Source of the DNA: Tricholomella constricta
Taxonomy: Eukaryota > Basidiomycota > Agaricomycetes > Agaricales > Lyophyllaceae
NCBI GenBank assembly: GCA_013368375.1
Contig: JAACJP010000022.1
Coordinates: 620,001-684,000, forward strand
Length of the DNA stretch: 64,000 nt
Reading direction: 5' to 3'
Shown in pieces: positions 35,265 through 45,354 of this stretch. The notes under the pieces were generated by a model. That model was given only the letters and a program-made list of their open reading frames with translations. It had not been told where the DNA came from and did no database searches. The first letter of the stretch is position 1. Each line of letters begins with the position of its first letter. Made by a program: the position numbers and the translations under genes.

Positions 35265-36660
35265 GCTTTCTAATAAGTATACCCCACGTACCTAGTGCGG
35301 CACTCCACATTCCTTTGGATCAGTAAATATTTTTCGTAATAAATTCATTAGAAATACCTCCGGTTCTAATGAATTATTTCTATTGCCTGTGTGGGTGTGG
35401 GGCGCAGGTTTACAGCATGCTGCTTCCGTTGAACAGCGAAGTATTGTCATCTGTAACATGACCCGGAAACATATCAGAATGCGGCCTTGACTTTATGTCT
35501 TTTCTGCGCTGGATATGGTGGCGCCGTATTTGCGGGATGGTGCTGCTTTTCAAATTCGAGAGTTCACTGAAATAACATGAGAAAGCCGCCGTCGTGGCCT
35601 ACCATGCCCCGATTTAGGCAAACATCCATGCGGATGCACCACGCCAATACCACATGGACGTGAAAGACCACGTCTCCATGTCCTATATCTTCCCCATCGC
35701 CCGCACAGCTTCCGCCCATCCATGCCGATTGCACGCCTTCTCGTGCAGCGCGCCGCGTATCACGACGAACTGGATCTCCGACCCCTCCTTCAACTCTGCA
35801 CGCGCCGCAGCCGCCGAGGACGACGCATCCGCAGAAGTACCGCCACGCACAGCGCGCACGACCTGCGCGCCCATCTCGCATGGGACGACCTCGTCGTGCT
35901 CGCTCACGAGCACCAGCATCTTCTGCGCCGGACGGGCTAGCATGGTGAGCGCCTCCCTTCCCCCTGCGACGATTTGGATGGCCCCGGGGAGCTCAGTGAG
36001 GTGAACGTTTCCTGCAAAACACCTGATGCGTCTCACCGATCCCACGTATATGACCGGAGGTGGTGGTATGGGACCCAGCGCTGTGGGTAGAGCGCGACGA
36101 GCATACCAGGGTTGGAGGTGAAAGAGTTATGGAGGATGAGTCCCCGAATGCGCGTCGTATTCAGCTCCTCGGCGGTAAATTTAGCCTTGGGACGATGGAG
36201 AGGGGGTGACTTGAGGTGGGAGACAGAACACGACGGCGCCGCCAAGGGAGTATCCGTAGAAATTGATGCCAGCGTGAGCGAAGCGGGAGGCGGTGAACTT
36301 GAGCATAGCGATGTGGTCGGAGAGGATGTCGTTCTGGGAGGGTGCTTCGGCCGATGCGAGCGCGGGGCCACGGACATTACAGCAGCTAGGGCGTAGGGCT
36401 GGGTTGCAGTCAAGGGCGGGCGTAAGACAGAGAGTAGGTTTTGGAAGTAGTGGGTTTCTGAAGTACAATTAAAGAATCAATGTCGCCTAGTAATACCTTA
36501 AAAGTAGATCAGGACGACTTTCGCAGGTTCCATTTGGCCTTTCGGGAGGACAGTAGCGTGAGTGAGTATTTGTATCTCCTCGCAGTTGATCCATCAGGAA
36601 TACCGCAGAAGGTCGTCCTCAAAGCGATTTTTGCGAGCACCCAGGGGGCATAACCTCGCG
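34845..36660. repeat. Left copy of a 1.8-kb direct segmental duplication
   Basis: From inside hydrophobin exon 1 through the 3' flank and the reverse-strand alpha/beta-hydrolase, this block matches 41530-43400 in the same order and orientation. Long identical stretches include AAAGCGTACGGCCCTTCA, GCTTTCTAATAAGTATACCC and CACCTCCTGCAACACCCAGA. Differences include small indels and substitutions. Similarity seems to fade near the GTATCTCCTCGCA segment at about 36573. Confidence 0.85.
35683..36475 (-). pseudogene. Alpha/beta-hydrolase, left copy, frameshifted
   Basis: Alpha/beta-hydrolase fold protein, perhaps of the Bem46-like group. The nucleophile elbow is AGINFYGYSLGGAVVFC (about 36270). A 4-nt deletion relative to the right copy then shifts the frame. 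The old frame resumes as LILHNSFTSNPGMLVALYPQ and ends at a TGA where the right copy encodes Trp (WDR then stop, about 36045). A further frame holds the Asp and His elements LVLVSEHDEVVPCEMG and VVIRGALHEKACNRHGW. A deletion of about 30 bp near 35698 also alters the C-terminus. With these breaks no full-length enzyme can be made, unless introns were misread. Confidence 0.65.
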
Positions 36661-37634
36661 AGTTCAATTTTCAACAGCTGCATCAGCGTAGATATAGATG
36701 AGAAGGCACCCCAGGTCAGACAGATGCTTTCAGACTGAGTAGTTATAGGACACGGTATTCCCGTTTGCATGCCTCCTGGGTGACTTGCTGCGTACTAACC
36801 GATCTCACGATGGATTTGAAAAGGGTATCGCAGGGTAGGTGGAGGTGCACCATCGGAGCAGGAAGAAGGAAGATTCTCTTTGAATCAGAAAGCCAAGTAG
36901 GCCTGACATCTGCTGAGATATGCAAGGTCGAGCTCGTCGTTGACAATGTTGAAGCCAGACCGATGGTGCTCCGGAGGCTGACCGGGCGGATCACTCGTAC
37001 CCAAACTTAGGGTTAGCCGACCCGGCGAATTTTGTTGCTTCGTACATTGCCGGATGGCACAGAGCGCTAAGGGATGCCACTCTGCAGTCAACTACTCTCA
37101 GAAGGCTGGGAAGCACGTCTATCAGTTTATCATGCTGGTATCGCACGGTCGAGCTATGAACGTGACGAGGTCCTGGGTTCTGAATCATGCTCACATGAAT
37201 GGCTGCGGGCGGATACCTCGGAAGCTTCTCAGGTTCGACGGAGGCTACGATTGCTACTCTGTAATCAGGGACGTCTATATATGCTCTTCCTGCAGTGCTT
37301 TAAGACACATCCTAAGCAGTCTCCTCTCCGGTAGGGCCGCGAGCTTGGTGTCACAGCCTCCTGCTTTGCTGGATGACCTGCATTTTCTCCTGCAATGTTT
37401 GTGCAGCGTAGCGTAGGGTCGCTAAAGAGAGCCATCAGGCCCAGGAGTCACAGGTTGGTCTGTATGTCTTATTCATAATCTCTCCGAGTCGATTTGTTGT
37501 CCGCATGATGTGTGCCTTCTGATGTTGTGTTGACAGCACCTTTACCACGTGCTGGTAATGGTCTTGCCTCGCCTTATATCCTCACCACTGTCACCACATC
37601 ACTTTCGGCTTGCGCCCTTTCTATATCTTGAGCT
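36661..37634. other. Spacer between the duplicated block and the NACHT gene
   Basis: Nearly 1 kb with short frames only. No transposon ends or RNA genes were seen. The last 100 nt serve as the NACHT gene promoter. Confidence 0.4.
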
Positions 37635-40600
37635 ATGTTTGAAATCAGTTCTAACAATGTCATCAATGGAGGCGAATTCATTGATGCTCAGAATTATTAT
37701 GCCATAAGTGGAGACTTTTCTGTCGAAGAAGTCGATGCAGGTGAGCTTACATTACGATTTCACTCACAATTAACTTCAGATCTCCGGCAGCTATAACAGC
37801 CTTAAGGGATGCAAGCATTCGAGGAGCAACCCACGACTCTGCTGATCGTCCATCTCCGCCAAGATGTCAACCTGGAACACGAAAAGCAATTTTGAAGAGG
37901 ATAGACAAGTGGGTGAATGCCATGGAGATCCGGGTATGGACAATATCATGTAACGAAATGCGATCTCAATGTCCCTAGATGTTTTCAACTGGACGTAGGG
38001 TCGGCGGACAGGTCATGTGGCTCCATGGACCTGCTGGCGCAGGCAAGTCGGCCATCGCCCAGACTGTCTCCGAGAAATACGCATCAAGTAACCAGCTCGC
38101 CGGGAGTTTCTTCTTCTCTCGAAGGACTGCAGGACATGACAACGCGAAGCCTTTTTTCCCGACGATCGCCTTGCAACTCGCTACAAGCATTTCTCGAATG
38201 CGTCGACTCATCGCGTCTGCTGTCAAAAAAGATCCGTTGATTTTTGATAAGAGTTTAGCGACGTAAGTAAAGCGTCTGCTCGTCGAACCCTTCCTTGCAT
38301 TTCTGGCCGCCGCTAGCCATTCCCAGCCTGGTCCACCACCTAGCGCCCCGCCGTTTCTCGTCGTTCTGGATGGTCTTAACGAGTGTAACGACAAGAACTC
38401 TCAGCGTGCTATTCTTGACTGCATCGCCGACATCCTGCATAGTCACCAAATACCACTATGCATCGTGGTCGCCAGTCGTCCTGAACCTCACATCAAGGAT
38501 GCATTCAGCTCGGGCCACTTTTCTTCAAGGAATATTCTGGAAGAGCTGTCTCTCTATCTGAAGGATACACTGGAGATCTCGAATGCCAAATGCGATATTC
38601 GTGCATTCTTAGATGCCGAGTTTACAAAGATCCATGACTCTGGAAAACACCGGCACTGCATGAAGTCTGTTCACAAGCCCTGGCCACACTCTGATGTCAT
38701 CGATATCTTGGTAGACCTCTCGGGTGGCTATTTTATCTACGTTGCGACGGTGATACGCTTTGTGGATGAGGACTTCTTTTCTCCAGTGAAAAGGCTTGAT
38801 ATGATCCTGGCGTCGTCAGAAGGCACTTCGTTTGCAGAACTCGACAGACTGTACGCATAGATTCTCTCAATTAACCCAAATACAGACCTCCTCGTGCGCA
38901 TTTTGGGTGCCATTTTCATTGACCTGCCTTCGTTGGAGTACGCGAATGAACCTATTTGCGATCCCGTGGCTATAGAGCGTATCTTCGGCCTGGAACAAGG
39001 GGCCGTTCATTTCACACTTGGTGGAATGCATTCTCTCCTCCGTGTGTCGGACAGGGTAGAATCTTACCACGCTTCGTTCTACGACTTTCTCTTTGACAAA
39101 GAGACCGCGGGGGACGGTTCTTCATCGATTCTGCTGAACACCATGCTGATATTGCCCTCAATATTTTGCGTAGGGGCCATAAGCTTATTCCTTTTCGGTA
39201 CGCTGCCCCTTTCACATGCCATAACTGCGAGCTGATGAGACCCGCTCCAGGATCTATAGCGGATGGTCTTTCCATGCCTCCAAGGCATCTTCCTCGTCCC
39301 AAATCCTTGCGCAACTTGCCGGGTTTGATAATAATTATTGGGAACACATTTTCGACGAAATCCTTAATGTCTCACGCTCACACAGGAGAATAAAACAGTT
39401 TTGCTTTCTCACAGTGGCATACACCTTAGGCACAGCAATCAAGTGGTTAGAGGTGCGATATTCAATTCTGCAAGAGTTGGTTACTAATGTCTACCTTTCA
39501 GCTCGTCGACGAGAGCAGGGTCAATCAAATGTTGGGCCTTCTTAATCGGGTATTCAGAGGACTTGTCACACTCGAACACGACGATAAAGTCATCATCCAA
39601 GGAGAACTTTACCTATTCGATGAATCTATGCAGCAATCATCCAGTCTTGCAAAAATTCGAGCCGTCGAGGAAGCCAGTGGCTACCAGCACTTCGAAACCT
39701 TTGTGAAAAACCCAGTATATTCAGAAGGGCTCTTCGCTTCGCCTGATGCTTGCCATGCTTTGTTAGCTTCTTGCTGCATAGATCTCACGATATGCATCAA
39801 ACACAACCTGAAAATGAATCCCCACGACTGGCAACGGCGGTAGCTACTCATTCATTTCATCGATCATGAAGCTCATGATAAACTTTGGCAGCATTCCCTG
39901 GGATCCTCGAGGGCTTTATCTGTCCGTTGACTTCGACGATGTACAATCTCCCTGGCGTAATTATTTTACAGAAAGCAAGGGATTTCCCTTATTCCACGAT
40001 GAACATTATGTAACCCATATCGGAGCCACTTACGCGCCTTGCCACTGGGAAAAGCATTTACGTTATGCCTCGCCCGGGGATGAATCGATTCTGCTTCGTC
40101 TTCGCCGTGTTGGTCACCTCCTTCTGGAGAGATCTCCTGCCTGCCCATGGGTTGAACCCCTTCCGTGAGTCCTTAATACAGGCCAGTGTCACCCAGCGGA
40201 CTCTGAATTTTCCACTTCTTCCTACAGTGACCCTGACCTTGAAAAGGCGAAAGAGGTTTTAGAATGGTTGAAGGTTCGTATTATCTTTGATCAACTTTGC
40301 TTTTACTCATGATAGATTTCGGTCTTGCATCAGAAAATGCCCAACCCTCCGAAGGATCTTATACGACAATGGACGACATGTTCAAGCTGCGGAAATCTAC
40401 ACGAAGACTTCGATGATTCCGATCCTGAGCTGGATTACGGTCTGCGGAATCGTTCTCTAGAACCGTCATCCCCTTCGCCCAAGGTACGTACTCCCGAAAT
40501 TGACGACGCTGAACCTGCTGAAACTCACTCGACCTCGGCTCATCAGCTGGAGGCCAATCCCGGAAGACCCTCGACTCAAGGTACCGACCAAGCAGTGCCG

Positions 40601-41122
40601 GTGACCACATCCACGACAACAGCTGCTTCAAGCAACTTGAACTCACAGGGACAGAGTGCCTCACCAGTGGACGAAGGTGTACCAGGGTGTATGGGGTCGC
40701 AATGGACGCCGTGCGGAGAATTACACGAAGACTCCGAAGACCCATCTGGCTCACAGGAATGGATGTATCATCATCAGTCTACGGCGAGCGAAATTGACAA
40801 GATTGATTCGGAAACCGCTGAGTCTCACTCGTCTTCGTCTACGACCACTCCCGATCCGCGCACGTCGGGCGAAAATGACGAGGCCGAACCCGCTGAAACT
40901 CACTCGACCTCGATTCCTCAGCCGGAAACCATACCCTCGACTCAAGGTACCGACCGACCAGCGGTGGTCCCATCCTCTACAACGAAGGCTCCTGACGCCT
41001 CAAACTCACCGGGACAGCGTGTCGCGCCAGTGGACGAAGGTGTACCAGGGTGTATGGGGTGGCTATGTCGGAAGTTGAGGCTGCTGTCACGTCAAAAAAA
41101 TCGAAGTAAACAGCGCACTTGA
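37635..41122 (+). CDS. NACHT-type NTPase (fungal NLR-like protein) with repeat-built C-terminus
   Basis: Fungal STAND/NLR-like protein; such proteins act in heterokaryon incompatibility or immunity-like responses, but the role here is unknown. ATG 37635 begins MFEISSNNVINGGEFIDAQN, the short N-terminal motif common in agaricomycete NACHT genes. After an intron at about 37740: NWVNAMEIR, P-loop GGQVMWLHGPAGAGKSAIAQ, SNQLAGSFFFSRR and Walker B-like FLVVLDGLNECNDKNSQR. The donor at about 38262 joins to CCATTCCCAG near 38319. ASRPEPHIKDAF, DILVDLSGGYFIYVATVIRF and GMHSLLRVSDRVESYHASFY follow, the usual winged-helix part. After several introns a region with WTTCSSCGNLHEDFDD leads to the duplicated tail (40383-41065). 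The protein ends in a basic Cys-containing tail GWLCRKLRLLSRQKNRSKQR. No WD40 or ankyrin repeats follow, unusual for this family. Exon borders from 39240 to 40330 are uncertain. Confidence 0.8.
40383..41065 (+). repeat. In-frame tandem duplication in the NACHT C-terminus
   Basis: Two units of about 121 codons. Shared marks: CGNLHEDFDD/CGELHEDSED, DAEPAETHSTS/EAEPAETHSTS, STQGTDQAV/STQGTDRPAV, SPVDEGVPGCMGSQW/APVDEGVPGCMGWLC. A 33-nt stretch is identical at 40664 and 41027, an offset of 363 nt, which keeps frame. The units are Ser/Thr/Glu/Pro-rich and probably disordered. Confidence 0.85.
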
Positions 41123-41529
41123 GGATAGATACGGTCGTTGGACGACATCACGCAATTATTATGGACACTTGTACGTACCAGTACTCCGTATCCATTTCGT
41201 CATTAGAGACGTTTAATGTGTCACGCGCGGTGGTTCGTGTGGAGAGGGACGATGATTCTTGCCCCTGCTGGCCCTGATCTCTACTCTACACAGCCAATAT
41301 GTGCTATCTAAAGTAGGTATAATCTGGGTACCTAATCTAATTCTAAGGGGCAAATGCTCTCGAAAATTGGAAGAGCGTGCGCAAAGAAGAGAAAGCAACT
41401 AAGTATTTTGGGTGATGGGGTCCCCCGTCCGGCTATTACGCTGGGGGTCATCCCCTGTACAAAAGGTAATGTGCGTTACTTTTGCAAAGCGAGTGAGACA
41501 CGACTACCCCCTGTTGGAACCGAAGGGTC
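41123..41529. other. Spacer between the NACHT gene and the right duplicated block
   Basis: About 400 nt with no gene. The hydrophobin promoter and signal-peptide exon found in the left copy are absent here. Confidence 0.5.
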
Positions 41530-41534
41530 AGTAA

Positions 41535-41888
41535 TCAGCAGTGCTGCAACAGCATCCAAAGCGTACGGCCCTTCACAATCATTAATGTCACTGACCATCG
41601 ATCGCTTTTTGAACAGGCGGACAATGCGAACGTCGCTAAATTGCTCGGTAGTCTTAATATTCCCATCCAGGATGCCAACGTTACCATTGGCAGTGAGTAC
41701 CATCCCAAGGAATTGCGTTGAGTATCCTTGCTTAATTGAATATGATACCTTGCGCGTAGTAAACCGCATTCCCGTCTCCGCTTTGCTGTCGCCAGCACCT
41801 CCTGCAACACCCAGACTGTCTGCTGCGAGAACAACAACCACAGATTCATTCAAGAACGGTGTCGTCACGATTGGCTGCACAGCGTTTG
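41535..41888 (+). pseudogene. Hydrophobin remnant (right copy)
   Basis: Clear homologue of the hydrophobin at 34758 but broken in several ways. There is no signal-peptide exon or start codon. The codon for Cys4 is changed (AAACTGCATT in the intact copy, AAACCGCATT here), giving Arg. The third intron has lost its donor and most of its length, so the segment after ENNN is out of order. The terminal TPINV segment is deleted, leaving GCTGCACAGCGTTTGAGC. Exons 2 and 3 are otherwise readable (SLNIPIQDANVTIG, TSCNTQTVCCENNN). Confidence 0.85.
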
Positions 41889-42284
41889 AGCTTTCTAATA
41901 AGTATACCCCACGTACCTAGTACGGACACTCCACACTCTCTTGGATCAATAAAGATTTTTCGTAATAGATTCATTAGAAATACCTCCGGTTCTAATTAAT
42001 TGTTTCTATTGCCTGTGCAGGTGACATCAACACTGAGTCTACAGCGGTCCAACAAAGCTGCTTCCGTTGGACAGCGAAGTATTGTCGTCTGTAACATGAT
42101 CCGGAAACATATCAGAATGTGGCCTTGACTTTCTGTCTTTTCTGCACTGGATATGGTGGCGTCGGACTTGCGGGATGGTGCTGATGAAAATTTGAGAGTT
42201 CACTGAGATAGAACGAGAAAGCCGCCATCGTGGCCAATCGTGGCCCATCATGGCCCGATTTAAGCAAACATCCATGCGAATGCA

Positions 42285-43150
42285 TCACGCCAATACCACA
42301 TGGACGCGAAAGACCACGTCTCCATGTCCTACATCTTCCCCATTCACCTCCTTGACAACCCCCCGCACATACGCCCGCACAGCTTCCGCCCATCCATGCC
42401 GATTGCACGCCTTCTCGTGCAGCGCGCCGGGTATCACGACTAACCGAGTCTCCGACCCCTCCTTCAGCTCTGCACGCGCCGCCGCCGCCGCCGAGCACGA
42501 CGCATTTGTAGAAGGACCGCCATGCGCCCATCTTGTGTGGGAAGACCTCGTCGTGCTCGCTCACGAGCACCAGCATCTTCTGCGCCAGACGGGCTAGCAC
42601 GGTGAGCGCCTCCCCTTCCCCGTGCGACCTGGGACGGTCCTGAAGAGCCCGGTGAGGCGCAGGCTGCCTGCACAGCGCGTAATGCGTCCCACCGGTCCCA
42701 TACGAGCGACTGTAGGTGGCGGTATGGGACCCAACGTTGCGGGTAGAGCGCGACGAGCATACCGGGGATAGAGGCGAAGGGGTTCTCGAGGATGAGTCCT
42801 TATATGTGTGTCGTGTCCATCACCTTGTCGTCGGAGGCAGGGCTGAATTGGGGGCGGCGGTAGGGACCGTGGTCCTTGAGGTGTGAGAGGAGGCAGAGCG
42901 CGACGGCGCCGCCGAGGGAGTAGAATTATATGCGCGTCGGGGAAGCGGGAGGTGATGTACTTGAGCACGGAGGAGTAATCGAAGAGGATGCCTTTCTGGG
43001 AGGGGCGCTTCGGGGTGGAGGTCCAGTACGGGTGATGGTGATCAGGGCAGCTTCGGTGCGGGAATGGGTTGCGGTTGAGGGCGGGCGTAGGGCAGAGAGA
43101 AGGCTTTGGAAGAAGAAAAGGCGGTGTAGTGGGTTGCCTGCATTGCCGGC
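42285..43150 (-). pseudogene. Alpha/beta-hydrolase, right copy, broken upstream of the nucleophile
   Basis: Homologue of the reading frame at 35683. The nucleophile region lost 6 nt and keeps only FYSLGGAVALCLLSHLK (about 42912-42860), with an in-frame TAA just upstream (ATA-TAA-TTC). Downstream the frame runs better than in the left copy: GMLVALYPQRWVPYRHLQSL, VWDRWDALRAVQAA, then the Asp element LVLVSEHDEVFPHKMG. The His element VVIPGALHEKACNRHGWAE then continues to VVFRVHVVLA and stop 42287-42285. The two copies carry different lesions, so they decayed independently. Confidence 0.65.
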
Positions 43151-43400
43151 GCCTTGAGAAGTTGTTCGAGCGTCACCATTGTCGTAAGTTACGTTTCTAG
43201 ACGTCGAGATGCCGCGCAGCTAGAAGGTATATCACGACGACTTTTGGAGCTTCCGCTTGGCCTTGGACGGATTATAAGGCCAGTAAGGTATGCCTTGTCG
43301 TCGGTATCATATATTCGTATCTCCTCGCATTCGATCCCTCGAAGGTACTGAGAAGCGAGGCGTACCTTGTGTGCACCCACCGGTGCATATCCTTCGCTGA

Positions 43401-43957
43401 GAATTCCATCTATCTGGGTTAGGTTCAGAAGAGTCTACCGGACGCACCCATATGGATGACCTTGCGCTGGAAGACGACCATCATGAGACACTGTACCCCC
43501 GCGCGTCAATGACCATGGTCAACCGAGGAGGTGGCATTGAACCTTGTATGCCTACTACAGGGCAGCTGGAAGGCCTAGTATAATGTGCATCCCAAGATGA
43601 GCAAGGAAGAAGGCTCTGGCATCCCGGTAGCCTGCAACGGCAGCAACACAAGGAGGTACGCGGCAGGCGGGGGTACGCGTTGGGGAAGGACAAAGCGGGC
43701 GTTATAAGGAGGTCGACGCATTTGACGGACGAGAAGACGAAAGCGGCTCAATATCGGCCAGAATTCCCATGTGGGCCGGATCACCCGATCCCGATCAACC
43801 CTCCCCTATCATTCGTTGGAAAATCCATACGAGTCCATACTTCCGAATTCGTAAGTCCCTAGTTCTGAGAAGAACAAGCTCGTTGACTCTGAGTATGGTT
43901 GTTAGCCACACGAGAAATGTCGCCCTAGTATTGTACAAGATGTTCTTCAAACTGAAC
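43401..43957. other. Spacer before the tRNA-Glu cluster
   Basis: About 550 nt without a recognisable gene. Confidence 0.4.
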
Positions 43958-44034
43958 TCCGGTATGGTGTAACGGCTAACATTGCCGCCTTTCAAAGACC
44001 GCGGCAGCTCGGGGTTCGATTCCCCGTACCGGAA
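43958..44034 (+). tRNA. tRNA-Glu (UUC) with a 5-nt intron
   Basis: Exon sequence identical to the tRNA at 1613. Only five bases (AAGAC) separate anticodon loop position 37 from position 38, so the total is 77 nt and the mature form 72 nt. Stem GCCGC/GCGGC and anticodon TTC are unchanged. TTTTGTTC at about 44056 may end transcription. A five-base intron is very short; an alternative is an extended loop, but the identity with the other copies favours an intron. Confidence 0.9.
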
Positions 44035-44152
44035 TAATGTCGGCGCAGTAACTTTGTTTTGTTCAAAGCACTGGGGTAGTAGAGATAGAAAACAACGACC
44101 GCTGATAACATCCCTCCCCTGGTGTGAGTCGCAGCTGTGCTTTCCTTTGCAG

Positions 44153-44240
44153 TCCGGTATGGTGTAACGGCTAACATTGCCGCCTTTCACGTGGCCATCA
44201 GTGTACGCGGCAGCTCGGGGTTCGATTCCCCGTACCGGAA
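44153..44240 (+). tRNA. tRNA-Glu (UUC) with a 16-nt intron
   Basis: Same exons as the neighbouring copy; a 16-nt intron (CGTGGCCATCAGTGTA) lies after the base 3' of the anticodon TTC. A run of eight T at about 44248 is a good Pol III terminator. Confidence 0.93.
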
Positions 44241-44424
44241 CGAGAACATTTTTTTTCCGGGCCTGAGCAACGTTCTGTTTATTTTCTTCATCAGCTAGGT
44301 TGAAAAGGAGATAACGTTCTACAATCTGGGCTCCTTGTACTCAGTTAAAGCCTCGCAGTTATACGCTCTGTAAGCCGACTTCCATGATTCCTCGGATCAT
44401 TAAACCGTCATCATTAAACCGTCG

Positions 44425-44506
44425 TCGGGTATGGTGTAACGGCTAACATTGCCGCCTCTCAAGTGCGGTTGCGCGGCAGCTCGGGGTTCGATTCCCCGTA
44501 CCCGAA
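44425..44506 (+). tRNA. tRNA-Glu (CUC) with a 10-nt intron
   Basis: Same body, but the anticodon is CTC. The acceptor stem carries a compensated pair swap (TCGGGTA/TACCCGA instead of TCCGGTA/TACCGGA), so this gene reads GAG codons and is under selection for pairing. The intron is 10 nt (AGTGCGGTTG). TTTT follows at about 44509. Confidence 0.93.
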
Positions 44507-44561
44507 TCTTTTCCAAATAGATGCAGTCCTCCTTTTACTTTGGCTGTTGTCAGTATCACCG

Positions 44562-45354
44562 TTAATACAAACCAGGGACAAGCCTCCACGGAACCTTCAT
44601 CGCCCAACGCTCCCACTCCTCCCCAAACCGCGCCCGAAGCATCTCATCCTCCCGCCGCATCCGCCCCGCCAACGCCCGCCTCGCGACAGCAGCCCCCGCC
44701 ACAAACACCCCAAGCACGACACTCGTGCCTGAGGCGTCCCACCGCCAGAGGCCTGAGCACTCGCGGAGCCACGACCCAGGCGCGAGCAAGCACATCAGTG
44801 TGCCGGCGCCGGCGATGAGGGCGCCGGTGTAGCTCGGATGGCGGACGTACGCGTACGGGCCGTGCGTGACGAGGCGGTGGTCCTTGCGGATGCTCAGCTC
44901 GAACGTGAATTTGGTGTCGAGGGTGCGGTAGCAGTGCCGTCTCAGGAGAGCGCCTGCGAGGGCAAGGGACCACCCGAGGAGGAAGGGGAACGTCGTGCGG
45001 AGGTTGGACGCGGTTGATGGCGGGGTCCGGACGAGGAGACGTAGGATATGCTGTGAGAGGGTGTGCGTTGGAAGGTGGTTCGCGATGATGGTGGCCATTT
45101 CGGCGAGGGAGGCGGTCCAGAAGAGTACCTGATTGTGATGGGTGGTTAGCGATAATTGAGAACGGTGGAAAGGACACCACCTGGCCTGCTTGATGCCCAC
45201 CGACCTTTGATGTGGATGGAACCACCGGAACGAGATGTTCGATCCCTGTGGGGGGAAGGCGTTCCTCAACGGTGGGAGGAGGGTTCGGAGCAGTCATCGT
45301 TGTGTGGATTCCCCATGCTACAGTAGCTAGAAGCGGGAGCTTCAGTAAAGACAT
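44562..45354 (-). CDS. Isoprenylcysteine carboxyl methyltransferase-like protein, copy 1
   Basis: Membrane methyltransferase of the ICMT/Ste14 group, which methylates the C-terminal prenylcysteine of CaaX proteins in the ER using S-adenosylmethionine. Exon 1 starts MSLLKLPLLATVAWGIHTTM. An intron (about 45184-45132) leads to VLFWTASLAEMATIIANHLP. The cofactor-binding part has FTFELSIRKDHRLVTHGPYA and YVRHPSYTGALIAGAGTLMC. The C-terminus has RREDEMLRARFGEEWERWAM followed by KVPWRLVPGLY, as in Ste14. About 245 residues and four or five membrane helices. The adjacent copy at 46872 is a diverged paralogue in the same orientation. Confidence 0.85.

Larger units (their letters stand above)
41530..43400. 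repeat. Right copy of the 1.8-kb direct segmental duplication
   Basis: Collinear and co-oriented with 34845-36660. Homology starts within hydrophobin exon 1 (CAGCAGTGCTGCAACAGCAT) and ends near GTATCTCCTCGCATTCGATC at about 43317. The NACHT gene lies between the two copies. Confidence 0.85.

Noticed and set aside
43795..44190. Minus-strand frame with a repeated KGGNVSRYTIP motif
   Set aside because: The repeated peptide is the antisense translation of the tRNA-Glu genes, not a protein repeat.
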